Positions 10,748-22,795 are shown, counted from the stretch's first letter. The stretch: DNA of 64,000 nucleotides from Grimontia marina (GCF_900060185.1 NZ_FIZY01000013.1:51194-115193); one strand, 5' to 3'. The notes: a model not told the origin generated them from the sequence alone. Made by a program: numbers and translations.

Positions 10748-12396
10748 TCAGACAATATCAGTGTCGAGATAAGTAAAATTTTCAGCATCTGTCCAAACGG
10801 TGGCTTGGTCATCGCTGTAGATGTCAGTGAAGACATAGGCTTGCAAATCAGCCGCTTGGGTAGAGGGTAGTCCCATTTTCTCAATCATTGCCGGTGTGAT
10901 GTCAGCATTTGATGTGCCGGTGGCGTCGAGCTGCCATTGAACTCCAGTTAGGTTCAAGGTGTCGTCGCCTTTCCCGAGCCAAGCAATAAATCCTTGCCAA
11001 TCGTCTCTCTACTGTGTCTGATTGCGCATCAATTGCATGAATGTTAATAGTGACCGTTTGATGACCATTGCCACCGATAGCTGCTTCTATACCTGCAACG
11101 ATGTTACCAGTAACCCCTGGCATGGTCTGATAGGCTGCACCGGTAAAGTCGGCATGCGATGTATCAGAGATTTTCAGAACATCAAAACCGGTAGAAGCAT
11201 CATAAATCTGTTTATTTATTACCCTGCCGCTCGGAAGAGTGAAGGTTTGACCCTGAAAGTCGTCATTATCGAAAATCAGAGTGTCTGAATTTGTTCCACC
11301 TTTTAGGATATCTTCACCAGATTGACCATCAAGCAGATTGCCGAAACTATTCCAGCCAGCCACAATGTAGTCGTTACCTTCACCGCCGAGTAGTGTGTTG
11401 CTACCTAAGTTACCGTAAATAGTATCGTTGCCATCGCCACCATCAAGGAAATCTTTACCGCCATTACCTCTCAGAAAATCGTCGTCAGCCTCACCATAAA
11501 TGGTGTCGTTACCTGCGTTACCACGAAGGTCATCATTTCCTACTCTATTGCACCATAGATTTCATCTTTGCCGCTTCCGCCACGGATGTAATCATCGCCA
11601 TCTTGACCAAAGACCAAGTCATCATCGCCACCAGCAGCTATCGAGTCATTCCCAAGTCTGTCGTCACCCGCGCCACCTTCCAGTTTGTCGGTACCGTTTT
11701 GGCCTTGGAGAATGTCATCACCTGCTCCGCCATGAAGATGGTCCTCGTCATTACCTCCCCAAAGGCTATCTTTTCCGTCTCCGCCTGAGAGGATGTCATT
11801 ACCATCTGCGCTAATGAGGGAGTCATCACCCCCTTCTCCGTATAGGCGGTCGTCACCTTCGTATCCATAAAGGTTGTCGTTACCATGTGTACTGGTGTCA
11901 CTGCTAATCTCTTCAACGGTGATGGTGACATCAGCTGACGAGATGTTGGTGTCAACGTCATTGAGATCGAGAGGACGCCATTCGAAACCAGCCAACTCGC
12001 TAGAAGGCATAGTAAAGAGCACGAGTTTGGCACCACCTGGGACGTTGATGTCAATAGCAGAACCTCGTTCCGCGAGGTTAACGTAATCAATGATAATGTC
12101 GCGGCTCAGGACCTCGCCTGAAGCGCTCAGAATGGCATAACCAAGGCCTTTCTCTTCGCCAGACGGAAAATTAAACTGTGACAAGGTGACACTGACAAAT
12201 GTATCTTCTTGTAGCGTGTAAGAATCATCAGTATCTGGAGATAGGATCGTAATTTCTGATTCAGAAGAATCGCCATACGCGGTGTCGTTACCTTCATAAC
12301 CACCAGCGTGTCGTTTCCCAGTAAACCGTATATTTCATCGTCGTCGGTGGTACCAACGAGGTTATTGTTTGTGTTATCGCCTGAAATGGATGCCAT
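10748..12396 (-). pseudogene. RTX/hemolysin-type calcium-binding repeat protein, three frameshifts
   Basis: A single gene can be reconstructed from the ATG at 12396 (AAGG-like site upstream; N-terminus MASISGDNTNNNLVGTT) to the stop at 10748-10750, about 549 codons. It is split over three frames. The breaks fall near 12300-12306, where GNDTLV should continue as GGYEGNDTAYGD; near 11537-11550, where DEIYGAIE meets GNDDLRGNAGND; and near 11002-11012, where AQSDTVE should run into DDWQGFIAWLGKGDDTL. Many GGxGxDxL-type nonapeptide repeats are present in all segments, as in calcium-binding proteins secreted by type I systems. No transporter gene is adjacent. Each single fragment is truncated, so a functional product is unlikely unless the indels are assembly errors. 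Confidence 0.85.
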
Positions 12397-12834
12397 AAGG
12401 CGTACCTTGCTCGAAAAGTATGATTCTAAAGACCACTGCACATGATCGTTGTACAAGTGTATTAAACGGGCGGGACAGATCTCACGACATGGTGTATGGT
12501 TATTTGTTCAATTTGTTTTAGTGAAACCAGTTTCTACTGGCCGAGCGTCGTCACGTAGAATGGCAAAAGGTCTGCAATCCCTCAAGTCACGAGGTGCGTA
12601 TTCAGATTAAAATCAGTAGTATTACGAACGCAGTAAATTAGAAACTGGCACTAAAGTGCCATGAAAAACTGAATTCCAGCATGGGCAATGACTAGAATTA
12701 GGTTTTGTTTGTCTTTTGGGCAAATAGTCTTTACTTGTAAGTTACTTGGGTGATTTGATCCCCAAAACAGCTGACTTTCACCTTATCTAAACGTGCAGTG
12801 CTGCCTTTTGGTTGCAAACGAAAAAGGAAAAATC
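12397..12834. other. Intergenic region upstream of yeaC and the RTX pseudogene
   Basis: About 440 bases with no credible gene. A small inverted repeat, TGGCAC/GTGCCA, lies at 12646-12661. It presumably holds divergent promoters. Confidence 0.4.
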
Positions 12835-13119
12835 ATGGATATTGAGCAGTTATTGTCCACCATTACGCCGGAAGCTTATGAGCGTTTGCTTTATGCGGTA
12901 GAAACCGGAAAATGGCCAGAAGGTACGCCGCTCAATGCGGATCAACGCGACAATGCCATGCAGCTAGTTATGCTTTATCAATCGCGTCATAACACTGAGC
13001 CGCAACATATGACAGTTGCTGCTGGTGGTGATATTACGATGAAATCCAAAGCACAACTCAAGCGGGAGTTTGCTCCGGACCAGGAAACGATTGTTCAGAC
13101 TAAGCTGAATGACGAATGA
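12835..13119 (+). CDS. yeaC: YeaC family protein (DUF1315)
   Basis: Small cytoplasmic protein of 94 residues (E. coli YeaC has 90) and unknown function. It is recognised from the N-terminal pattern MDIEQLLSTITPEAYERL and WPEG near residue 27. The start at 12835 has an AAAGGA ribosome site and matches the family N-terminus. A longer in-frame reading would add 14 atypical residues. In other gammaproteobacteria the gene lies near ansA and sppA, as here. Confidence 0.88.
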   Translation: MDIEQLLSTITPEAYERLLYAVETGKWPEGTPLNADQRDNAMQLVMLYQSRHNTEPQHMTVAAGGDITMKSKAQLKREFAPDQETIVQTKLNDE

Positions 13120-13138
13120 TTAAAAAAATACTATTGAG

Positions 13139-13165
13139 AAGGCCAGCAATCATGCTGGCCTTTTT
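13139..13165 (+). terminator. yeaC terminator
   Basis: The 9-bp stem AAGGCCAGC/GCTGGCCTT with a six-base loop is followed by a T-run. It lies just before the convergent ansA stop. Confidence 0.88.
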
Positions 13166-13177
13166 GCTTGCTGGATG

Positions 13178-14188
13178 TCAGTGTGAAAGCTCGCCACGCA
13201 AATCTTGCTGGAGTTGGGTGCGAATTGCATCCATAGGTAGGTCCTGGTTCAGCAGGAAGTGAAGCTTTGCCAATGCCGCTTCCGGTGTCATGTCATAGCC
13301 GCTAAGAACACCTGCTTCTGCTAGCGCACAGCCCGTCGCATAACCGCCCATGTTCACTTTACCAGCCAGACATTGAGTCAGGTTCAACACTACAACGCCG
13401 CGATCAGTCGCTTCGCGAAGCAGGCTCAGTAGTTCTTGATTCTGAGGTGCGTTGCCCACACCAAAGGTCAGCAGGATCATCGCATTCACTGGTTGCTTCA
13501 GCGCATTGCGGATAACTTCCGGCGAAATCCCCGGATACATCATGATAATGGCAACAGGCTGTTCGGTAATCGTGTGAACTTTGAAAGTACCTTCCGGCTT
13601 CTTATCGATTTCTGCACCGTGGAGCTGGATGTTAATACCCGCTTCCAACAGAGGCGGCAGGTTTGGCGACGTAAAGGCGTTGAAGCCATCCGCATGGGAT
13701 TTGGTGCTTCGGTTACCGCGAAGAAGCTGGTTGTTGAAGAACAAGGTGACTTCATTGATGGGGTAATTCGCAGCGATATGCAGTGCGTTCAGCAGATTCG
13801 CTTGACCGTCAGAGCGCAGTTCTGCCAACGGGATTTGTGATCCTGTCACGATGACGGGTTTATCCAGGTTCTCCAGCATAAAGGAGAGCGCAGAGGCGGT
13901 GTATGCCATGGTGTCTGTACCATGGAGAATCACGAAGCCATCGTACTTATCGTAGTTGTCACGAATATCGTCAGCAATGCGTTGCCACTCTGCAGGGGTC
14001 ATGTCGGCGGAGTCGATCAGCGGGCTGTATTCGTGAATAGTGAATTCAGGCATCTCAGGGCGATGGAATTCCGGCATTTGTTGGAGTTGTTGTTGCATGA
14101 AGCCAGACACAGGAATGTAGCCCTGCTCTGATTTCAGCATGCCGATTGTGCCGCCAGTGTAGGCGATATAAATGTGTTTTCTTTCCAT
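13178..14188 (-). CDS. ansA: L-asparaginase I, cytoplasmic
   Basis: Hydrolyses asparagine to aspartate and ammonia. 336 residues, close to the 338 of E. coli AnsA, which it resembles along its whole length. The first catalytic motif is AYTGGTIGM near residue 8, the second is ILHGTDTMAYTASAL near residue 88, and the segment GSQIPLAELRSDG is typical of type I enzymes. There is no signal peptide. I chose the ATG at 14188 because it matches the family N-terminus; a GTG two codons upstream is an alternative. It is the second gene after sppA on this strand, separated by a terminator. Confidence 0.97.
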   Translation of the reverse strand: MERKHIYIAYTGGTIGMLKSEQGYIPVSGFMQQQLQQMPEFHRPEMPEFTIHEYSPLIDSADMTPAEWQRIADDIRDNYDKYDGFVILHGTDTMAYTASALSFMLENLDKPVIVTGSQIPLAELRSDGQANLLNALHIAANYPINEVTLFFNNQLLRGNRSTKSHADGFNAFTSPNLPPLLEAGINIQLHGAEIDKKPEGTFKVHTITEQPVAIIMMYPGISPEVIRNALKQPVNAMILLTFGVGNAPQNQELLSLLREATDRGVVVLNLTQCLAGKVNMGGYATGCALAEAGVLSGYDMTPEAALAKLHFLLNQDLPMDAIRTQLQQDLRGELSH

Positions 14189-14243
14189 CTTCACAACTTA
14201 AATGTAGCCGAGGTAGTGCGCGCATTATACGGAGTGGATGCAC

Positions 14244-14272
14244 GAAAAAAACCCCGGATTTCGCCGGGGGTT
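14244..14272 (-). terminator. sppA terminator
   Basis: A GC-rich stem (CCCCGG/CCGGGG) is followed on the minus strand by seven T residues. It sits 12-40 bases after the sppA stop. Confidence 0.88.
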
Positions 14273-14283
14273 GTTGAGAGGTC

Positions 14284-16140
14284 TCAGTTTTCGTAATAAC
14301 TACAATTCGGACAGAGTGCGTATTGTCCGTTTGGATCATTGAAGTTATTCAGGTTGTTTATTTCAGTTACGGCGTGGTTGGCAAACTGTTGAACTACATC
14401 AGGCAGTTTGACGGTTTCGTTCAATCCCAGCTTTACCACTGCTTGGTTCATGAACTCATAGATGAATTGCTGTGCTGGCGTCAAAGGTTCTTCCATCCAG
14501 TTCAGTGAGTAATCCGTCACTTGAGCCAGTTCGGCCGCTGCCACAATCGCATCATCAAAGTCGCCCATTTGGTCAACCAAGCCACGTTTCATCGCATCGT
14601 AACCCGTCCATACACGGCCTTGAGCTACTTGATCAACGTCTTCCAGAGAAAGGTTACGTTGGCTGGCGACCAGGCCGATAAAGCGCTGGTAACCATTTTC
14701 AGTCCCAAGCTGCATGATGTTGCTGATTTCTTCTGGCAACGCTCGTGTGACCCCTACACCCGCAAATGGTGTGGTGCCGATACCGTCGTTATAAACACCG
14801 TATTTCGCCAGCACATCTTCGAAGGTGGTCAGAATACCGAAGATACCGATAGAGCCTGTGATGGTAGTTGGCTGCGCCAGAATGCGGTCAGCACTTGAGG
14901 AAATCCAGTAACCACCGGATGCTGCCACGCTAGACATCGATACAACGACAGGCTTGCCCGCTTGTTTCAGCGCATCCACTTCGTTGCGGATCACTTCAGA
15001 GGCAAAGGCGCTGCCGCCAGGGCTGTCTACACGCAAAACCACCGCTTTAATCGCATCATTCAGGCGCGCATCACGAAGAAGCCCAGCTGTGGTATCACCA
15101 CCGATAGTACCTTCTGATTCAAATCCATCCACGATGGCACCGCTTGCAACGACCACGGCAATTTGGTCAGCCTTAGGCAATTCAAAGTTCAGCGGCGCGT
15201 AATCATAGAAGCTCACATAGTTGAAGCGGTCTTCCCCATCGCTACCAAATACTTCTGCCAGACGGGTACGGATTTGTTGGCGGGTCATCAGTTCATCGAC
15301 CAAGCCCATGTTGTAGGCTAATTTCGCGAAATCACCGTTTGCTGCCTTGAGGTTAGCAATCAGGGTATCTGCATCTGGTGAGAGTGTTGAAACCTCAATG
15401 TTACGGTTGGTGGCAATGTCATTGACAAAAGCGCCCCAAAGCTGATTCAGCCAAACAGAGTTTGCTTCGCGCGCTTCTTCAGACATGCCCGTACGGGTGT
15501 ACGGTTCAACAAATGATTTGTAAGTCCCAACGCGGAAAACGTGTGTTGTGATATCGAGGTTTTCCAGCAGGTCCTTGAAGTAAAGGTTATAGGTTCCGTA
15601 GCCACGCAACAGCAATGCGCCGTCCGGTGCCATGAAAATCTCATCGGCATAGCTGGCGAGGTAATATTGGCTCTGGTTGTAGTGCCCACCAATAGCAACA
15701 ATAGGTTTGCCAGTGGCTTTGAATTCATTAATTGCTTTAGCGATGTAGCGAAGCTTGGTCAGGCTGGTTTCCGACATGTCGGACAGACTGAGAACCATGC
15801 CGTTGATTTTGTCGTCTTTTGCGCCAGCTCGGATTTGCTCGACGATATCGTAAAGCACGTTTTCAAACTGCATTTGCTGACCGAAAAGATTACGTGTCGC
15901 GAAATCATAAGGGTCGACGCGGCGCTGCTTTTCAACGATTGGCCCAGAAATATCAACCAGAAGCGCCCGCTCTGGTTGCTCAAACGGTTTAGTCGGTGCG
16001 GCATGCTCCATCGTAAACAGAAAATAGATCCCCACCAACACGGCGATAAACAGAATATTCAGGATCAACTGACGGGTAAAACTGAGGGCTTTCCAAAACC
16101 ACTTCAGTACGGTGCCGATAAATTTAAAAAGCGTTTTCAT
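14284..16140 (-). CDS. sppA: Signal peptide peptidase SppA, 67 kDa type
   Basis: Inner-membrane serine protease that degrades cleaved signal peptides. 618 residues, the same as E. coli SppA. One N-terminal membrane segment at about residues 24-43 anchors two tandem S49 peptidase domains. The likely Lys-Ser dyad is Lys208 (GTYKSF) in the first domain and Ser408 (SSVAASGGYW) in the second, with the VDSPGG motif at 371-376. It diverges from fadH and is followed by ansA. Confidence 0.97.
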   Translation of the reverse strand: MKTLFKFIGTVLKWFWKALSFTRQLILNILFIAVLVGIYFLFTMEHAAPTKPFEQPERALLVDISGPIVEKQRRVDPYDFATRNLFGQQMQFENVLYDIVEQIRAGAKDDKINGMVLSLSDMSETSLTKLRYIAKAINEFKATGKPIVAIGGHYNQSQYYLASYADEIFMAPDGALLLRGYGTYNLYFKDLLENLDITTHVFRVGTYKSFVEPYTRTGMSEEAREANSVWLNQLWGAFVNDIATNRNIEVSTLSPDADTLIANLKAANGDFAKLAYNMGLVDELMTRQQIRTRLAEVFGSDGEDRFNYVSFYDYAPLNFELPKADQIAVVVASGAIVDGFESEGTIGGDTTAGLLRDARLNDAIKAVVLRVDSPGGSAFASEVIRNEVDALKQAGKPVVVSMSSVAASGGYWISSSADRILAQPTTITGSIGIFGILTTFEDVLAKYGVYNDGIGTTPFAGVGVTRALPEEISNIMQLGTENGYQRFIGLVASQRNLSLEDVDQVAQGRVWTGYDAMKRGLVDQMGDFDDAIVAAAELAQVTDYSLNWMEEPLTPAQQFIYEFMNQAVVKLGLNETVKLPDVVQQFANHAVTEINNLNNFNDPNGQYALCPNCSYYEN

Positions 16141-16234
16141 TTGGTTATCCAGCTTCTTTTATTACCGGTAATCGTAACGAATCCTGTCCGATTAGAATAG
16201 AGGTGATTAATGTTGTAAAAATGTAAACAAACGT

Positions 16235-16276
16235 TTGAAACTTTCGTTTGAGTGGCTTATCTTGGTCTGACCAGAA
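16235..16276 (+). promoter_or_regulatory. fadH promoter overlapped by a FadR-like operator
   Basis: A -35 TTGAAA at 16235-16240 and a -10 TTATCT at 16257-16262 are spaced by 16 bases. Positions 16260-16276 contain TTGGTCTGACCAG, an intact core of the FadR consensus (11 of 16 defined bases). The site overlaps and follows the -10 box, a position typical of repression. The fadH start is 26 bases further on. Confidence 0.65.
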
Positions 16277-16286
16277 CTAATAATAA

Positions 16287-18311
<2,025 letters not shown>

Positions 18312-18330
18312 GCCAATAGTCTGAAAAACC

Positions 18331-18366
18331 ACAAAACCCGAGTGGATTCGCCTCTCGGGTTTTGTG
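18331..18366 (+). terminator. fadH terminator
   Basis: A perfect 12-bp stem, ACAAAACCCGAG/CTCGGGTTTTGT, about 20 bases after the fadH stop, with a T-rich 3' arm. Confidence 0.85.
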
Positions 18367-18408
18367 TTATTTTGGGGAAGTAATGTTTAATTCTTATCAG
18401 GACGATAT

Positions 18409-18957
18409 ATGGACGCGATAACTCTTCTTACCCAGCGCCGCTCAATTCCTCGTTTACTGGCTCCAGCCCCAACTGGCGAAGCATTAGATAACATGTTGGC
18501 AGCAGGCCTCAGGGCACCGGATCATGGCGCGTTGACGCCTTGGGAGTTTGTCGTTGCGACCAGAGATGGGCTGGATAAGCTATCTGCCATTTTGAAAAGT
18601 GCGGCAGAAGCCGACAATGAAGAGGACGCGGTAGTGGAGAAAGCGACCAAGTCACCTTATCGCGCCCCCATGGTCATCACTGTGATTGCCCGCACCAAGC
18701 AACATGATAAAGTGCCTGTGATTGAGCAGTACATCTCTGCAGGCTGTGCGGCACAGGCAATGCAGATGGCAGCGGTTGCACAGGGTTTTCAGGGTTTTTG
18801 GCGCACCGGGAAATGGGCCTATCACCCTGTTGTTCGAGAAGCGTTTAACGTGTCAGGTGACGACGAGATCGTGGGGTTCCTTTACGTGGGTACACCGGAT
18901 TGCACACCCGCTAGCGCACCAAAGCGTGATACCGCAAAGTACGTGACGTACTTGTAA
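18409..18957 (+). CDS. ydjA: Nitroreductase family protein, YdjA type
   Basis: Small FMN-dependent NAD(P)H oxidoreductase of 182 residues, close to the 183 of E. coli YdjA. Motifs are the N-terminal RRSIPRL (FMN phosphate binding), LRAPDHGALTPWEF near residue 34 and GFQGFWRTG near residue 125. The physiological substrate is unknown. AGGA lies 8 bases before the ATG. In E. coli the order is ydjA-selD-topB; here topB follows directly and selD is absent. Confidence 0.93.
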   Translation: MDAITLLTQRRSIPRLLAPAPTGEALDNMLAAGLRAPDHGALTPWEFVVATRDGLDKLSAILKSAAEADNEEDAVVEKATKSPYRAPMVITVIARTKQHDKVPVIEQYISAGCAAQAMQMAAVAQGFQGFWRTGKWAYHPVVREAFNVSGDDEIVGFLYVGTPDCTPASAPKRDTAKYVTYL

Positions 18958-18980
18958 AATCGGCCTTCGCACTATTGAAG

Positions 18981-19008
18981 AATTAACTGGATGTATATCC
19001 AGTTAATT
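18981..19008. terminator. Perfect hairpin between ydjA and topB
   Basis: The 12-bp arms AATTAACTGGAT/ATCCAGTTAATT flank a four-base loop. AT-rich and followed by TCTTGTT only, so it is either a weak terminator of ydjA or an operator. Confidence 0.5.
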
Positions 19009-19068
19009 CTTGTTAACTTGTCTGAATTTCGATAAATTGTGGGTTCATCGTCCGAGACCTCCAACGAT

Positions 19069-21003
19069 ATGACCAGACTTTTTATCGCCGAAAAACCCAG
19101 CCTAGGCCGCGCGATTGTCGCAGCACTTCCCAAGCCCCACAAAAATCATGAAGGCTATGTTGTTGCTGGAAACGGTGACACGGTGACATGGTGTATCGGC
19201 CATTTGCTGGAGCAGGCAGAGCCAGAAGCTTATGACGAAAAATATAAAACCTGGCGACTCGACGATCTTCCTATTCTTCCGCAGCAATGGATCTTAAAAC
19301 CGCGCAAATCTGCCGCTAAACAATTAGGCGTGGTGAAAAAACTGCTCAAGCAGTTTGATGATATCGTGCATGCAGGCGACCCGGATCGTGAAGGTCAGTT
19401 GCTGGTGGATGAAGTGTTCAGTCACGCCAAGCTTTCTGAAGCCAAGAAAAAACGAATCAAGCGTCTACTGATCAATGACCTGAACACCTCGGCGGTTAAA
19501 AAGGCGTTGTCATCCCTACGTAGCAACATGGACTTTGTGCCGCTTTCAGTGTCAGCACTGGCGCGCTCAAGAGCGGATTGGCTCTACGGCATGAACATGT
19601 CCCGCGCTTATACCTTGCTTGGAAAGCAGGCGGGATATCAGGGTGTGCTTTCCGTCGGTCGCGTGCAAACGCCAGTGTTGGGGCTAGTGGTTCGTCGAGA
19701 CAGGGAAATCGAAGCCTTTATCCCAAAGCCTTTCTATCAATTGGATGCGGTTATTCCGTACCAAGGTAGTGATATTCTTGCACGTTGGCAGCCGAGTGAA
19801 GCCTGCCAACCCTGGCAGGATGAAGAAGGGCGGGTATTAGCGAGAAACCTTGTCGAAAACGTTGCGCGTCGTATTGAAAGTCAGCCAGCGACAGTGACCA
19901 AATCAGAGCGTAAATCCACCAAGCAAACGCCGCCGTTACCTTACAGCCTGTCTGCATTGCAGATTGATGCGGCCAAGCGTTTTAATATGAGCGCCGCTGA
20001 TGTGCTGGCCTGTTGTCAGGCGTTGTATGAAAAGCACAAGGTGATCACTTATCCACGTTCAGATTGCCGCTACTTACCAAAAGGTCATTTCAGTGAGGCG
20101 AAAAGTGTCTCCTCAGCAATAGCAAACACGTCTGAGGCTTTATCGACTGCGGTCAGCAATGCCAACCTCTCCCTCAAATCGAAAGCTTGGAACGACAGCA
20201 AAGTCGAAGCTCACCACGCGATTATTCCTACTTCGAAAAGCAGTAGTGCATTGAGTGGACGTGAACGTGATGTGTATGAGTTGATCGCCCGTCAGTATCT
20301 GATGCAGTTCTACCCTGCAGCGGAGTATGCAGAAGCCAAACTGGATTTTGAAATAGCGGGTGGTCTTTTCATCGCAAAAGGGAAAAAGTTGATGTCTCCG
20401 GGGTGGCGAGCGCTGATGTCCCGAGATAAATCAGCGCAAAATGAAGATATCGAAAGTCTGGTACCTCCACTGGATAAAGGCACTGTGTTGACTTGCGCCC
20501 GTGGCAACATCAAAGATTGCATGACAGAGCCTCCGCGCTATTTCACAGAAGCGACGTTGCTGCAGGCAATGACAGGGATTGCCCGATTCGTGAAAGATTC
20601 TTCGTTAAAGAAAATTCTGCGCGATACAGACGGGCTAGGCACAGAAGCAACCCGGGCTGGAATTTTAGATTTGTTGTTCAAGCGAAGTCTTCTGTCCCGG
20701 GAAGGAAAGCAGATCCGTTCTACTGCTTCTGGCAAAGGTTTGATTGATGCGTTGCCAGAGAAAGCAGCTTATCCGGATATGACGGCGCAATGGGAGCGTC
20801 AGTTGCATGATATGGCAGAGAAGAAAGGCGCTTACCAGCCCTTTATGACAGCATTGGAATCAGAGCTGAATGTGTTGATGCAAACCGTCAGACAAGGTCT
20901 TGTGCCTGACAGCTTGCGCTCGCTGCCAGCACAACCTAACCGTTTTAAGAAAGGTAAGGGAAGAGCGCCTAATAAGAAGCGCCGCTATAAAACGAAAGCC
21001 TGA
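19069..21003 (+). CDS. topB: DNA topoisomerase III
   Basis: Type IA topoisomerase that relaxes and decatenates DNA through a transient 5'-phosphotyrosine. The start at 19069 gives MTRLFIAEKPSLGRA and 644 residues; a GTG ten codons upstream was rejected because the extension is atypical. Toprim acidic residues are Glu8, Asp104 and Asp106, and the active-site tyrosine is Tyr328 in VITYPRSDC, the same number as in E. coli. The C-terminal tail is short and strongly basic (KKGKGRAPNKKRR). No good ribosome site is visible. Its 3' end overlaps the convergent diguanylate cyclase gene by 19 bases. Confidence 0.96.
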   Translation: MTRLFIAEKPSLGRAIVAALPKPHKNHEGYVVAGNGDTVTWCIGHLLEQAEPEAYDEKYKTWRLDDLPILPQQWILKPRKSAAKQLGVVKKLLKQFDDIVHAGDPDREGQLLVDEVFSHAKLSEAKKKRIKRLLINDLNTSAVKKALSSLRSNMDFVPLSVSALARSRADWLYGMNMSRAYTLLGKQAGYQGVLSVGRVQTPVLGLVVRRDREIEAFIPKPFYQLDAVIPYQGSDILARWQPSEACQPWQDEEGRVLARNLVENVARRIESQPATVTKSERKSTKQTPPLPYSLSALQIDAAKRFNMSAADVLACCQALYEKHKVITYPRSDCRYLPKGHFSEAKSVSSAIANTSEALSTAVSNANLSLKSKAWNDSKVEAHHAIIPTSKSSSALSGRERDVYELIARQYLMQFYPAAEYAEAKLDFEIAGGLFIAKGKKLMSPGWRALMSRDKSAQNEDIESLVPPLDKGTVLTCARGNIKDCMTEPPRYFTEATLLQAMTGIARFVKDSSLKKILRDTDGLGTEATRAGILDLLFKRSLLSREGKQIRSTASGKGLIDALPEKAAYPDMTAQWERQLHDMAEKKGAYQPFMTALESELNVLMQTVRQGLVPDSLRSLPAQPNRFKKGKGRAPNKKRRYKTKA

Positions 21004-22580
21004 TTCTTTCCCGCGCTCTTCGCCTCGTAGAGCGCGACATCTGCATCAATAAACAGTTGTTGTTGATTGTTTGGTTTTTCTGGAATGGTGGTTTTACCGC
21101 CCGCACTGATGGTTACGAACGGCGCAACTGGCGAATCACCGTGAGGGATTTCTAGTTTGCGAACGGCTTCTAGCGCGCGGTTAGCCACAGATATCGCATT
21201 CTCTCGGTTACTGCCCGGTAGTAGGAAAACAAACTCTTCTCCGCCGAATCGTGCCAACAGGGCGCCTGCGCGCCTCTCAACCTGACTAAGCGCTTCAGCA
21301 ACTTGGGTCAGGCATTGATCGCCCAAAGCATGGCCGTATTTGTCGTTGTACTGTTTGAAATGATCGATATCGACAATCAGTATCGTTAGTGGTGTTTGGT
21401 ATCTCAGAGCACGACGCCATTCTTCTTCCAGCCTTTCATCCAACATTCGGCGGTTCGGCACATGGGTCAGGCTGTCTTCACGGGAAATCTGGTTTAAGCG
21501 CTTATTGGCATCCTCTAGCTGAGAAGTTCTTTCTGCGACGCGGTGTTCTAATGAGAGGTTCAAGGCTTTGAGGTCGTCCTGAGCGCGACGTTGAATAAGA
21601 TGTTGCGACATGGTGACACCTAATAGCTTCAACAGCTCACTGTGGTAGCTTTTTAACGGAGTCCCAGTGATTAGGTTGTCACAGGCTATCCAACCAATCG
21701 GTTCATCACCATCCCAAAGCGAGATAGTGGCATTCCACCCAGTGCCAACTTCCTTGCTGTCATGATAAAGCTCAGAGTCCTCGTTAATAGTGATGTGGCG
21801 CTTCTTGTCCAGCGTTGTCTTGGCGTGGTGATGCTCATGAATCGCTGTACAGTACCATTGCTCGTTGGTGACTTTGCCTTCGATATCTGTTCCATACGTG
21901 CCCCGCATCAAGCCGGTGTGGCTGTTAAGCAGGAATATCGCCATGCGGTCAAAATCGAGTGCATGAATACATTCATAGACGGCTGTATGAAGCATGTTGT
22001 CCATGGAGTGTGCATGCCAGAGTCTCAACGAGATTTTGTGTAGAATATGGAGTTGTTCTAAGAGCCCCTTTTGTGAGCAGACTTCTTGCACCAGTTTCTT
22101 TTCGGTATTTTTGTGCTTGGCTTGTTCACAAGCTAATAACTGGTGTTGTAGGTGGCTGTCCAGTGCGCCAGAAAGCAGTAATGCCAGCATACTTTTCGCA
22201 TGGGCATCGACGCTAATTTCTTGGCTTGTTGAAATCACCAGACAACCTAATAACTCACCACGCATATTTAGTGGGAGCAACAGATGGTACAGGTTATTCC
22301 GAAGCTTATGATCGTCAGCGGCGAGAAGATTCAAAAGCAAAGCTTGATTTGATTCATTTAGCTCAACGGTAGGCAAGGCGACATTTAGATTATCAGGCTG
22401 AATATCAGCAAGTTGCTTCCAGTCTGAGCTACGCTCAGACTTGAGTAATATTTGGCAGTGGCTATCTCCAGCAAGAGTGCTGAACGTTTGACCCAAAGCC
22501 AAACAGAATGCATTCAGGTTTTCTTGCGGACAAATCGCTTCGCCTGTTTTCAGGCAGAATGCGTAATCCAAAGCGATCAT
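20985..22580 (-). CDS. GAF-domain diguanylate cyclase (GGDEF)
   Basis: A 531-residue cytoplasmic protein. Two GAF-like regions (about residues 1-160 and 190-345) are followed by a coiled-coil linker and a GGDEF domain starting near residue 365. The active-site motif is intact as GGEEF in ARFGGEEFVF, with the DIDHFKQYND metal/nucleotide motif upstream, so cyclic-di-GMP synthesis is predicted. The usual inhibitory RxxD site reads RAGA, so product inhibition at that site is unlikely. The ATG at 22580 has an AGGGAG site at good spacing; a GTG two codons earlier is too close. No membrane segment is seen. The signal is unknown. Confidence 0.93.
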   Translation of the reverse strand: MIALDYAFCLKTGEAICPQENLNAFCLALGQTFSTLAGDSHCQILLKSERSSDWKQLADIQPDNLNVALPTVELNESNQALLLNLLAADDHKLRNNLYHLLLPLNMRGELLGCLVISTSQEISVDAHAKSMLALLLSGALDSHLQHQLLACEQAKHKNTEKKLVQEVCSQKGLLEQLHILHKISLRLWHAHSMDNMLHTAVYECIHALDFDRMAIFLLNSHTGLMRGTYGTDIEGKVTNEQWYCTAIHEHHHAKTTLDKKRHITINEDSELYHDSKEVGTGWNATISLWDGDEPIGWIACDNLITGTPLKSYHSELLKLLGVTMSQHLIQRRAQDDLKALNLSLEHRVAERTSQLEDANKRLNQISREDSLTHVPNRRMLDERLEEEWRRALRYQTPLTILIVDIDHFKQYNDKYGHALGDQCLTQVAEALSQVERRAGALLARFGGEEFVFLLPGSNRENAISVANRALEAVRKLEIPHGDSPVAPFVTISAGGKTTIPEKPNNQQQLFIDADVALYEAKSAGKNQAFVL

Positions 22581-22795
22581 GCCCACGACTCCCTTTACTG
22601 ACTACTGACGAAAAATGTGATTTTAGTTCTAATCTTTAAATGAACAGTATGACAGCAATTCTTTTTAGCAATGTCTAATTTCCCTTCATATTCGACAGAC
22701 TTCACAGCGGAGTTCACTGGCGTGTGATCTAGGTAATGAGTTTGTCCTTTTTAAGGTTATTCTATTGATATATCGGTAAAAATCTATGCATCTTG

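Noticed and set aside
19039..19068. Upstream GTG start for topB
   Set aside because: The ten extra residues are absent from the family and the GTG has no ribosome site.
18958..19068. selD between ydjA and topB as in E. coli
   Set aside because: The gap is only 111 bases and holds a hairpin; selD is not here.
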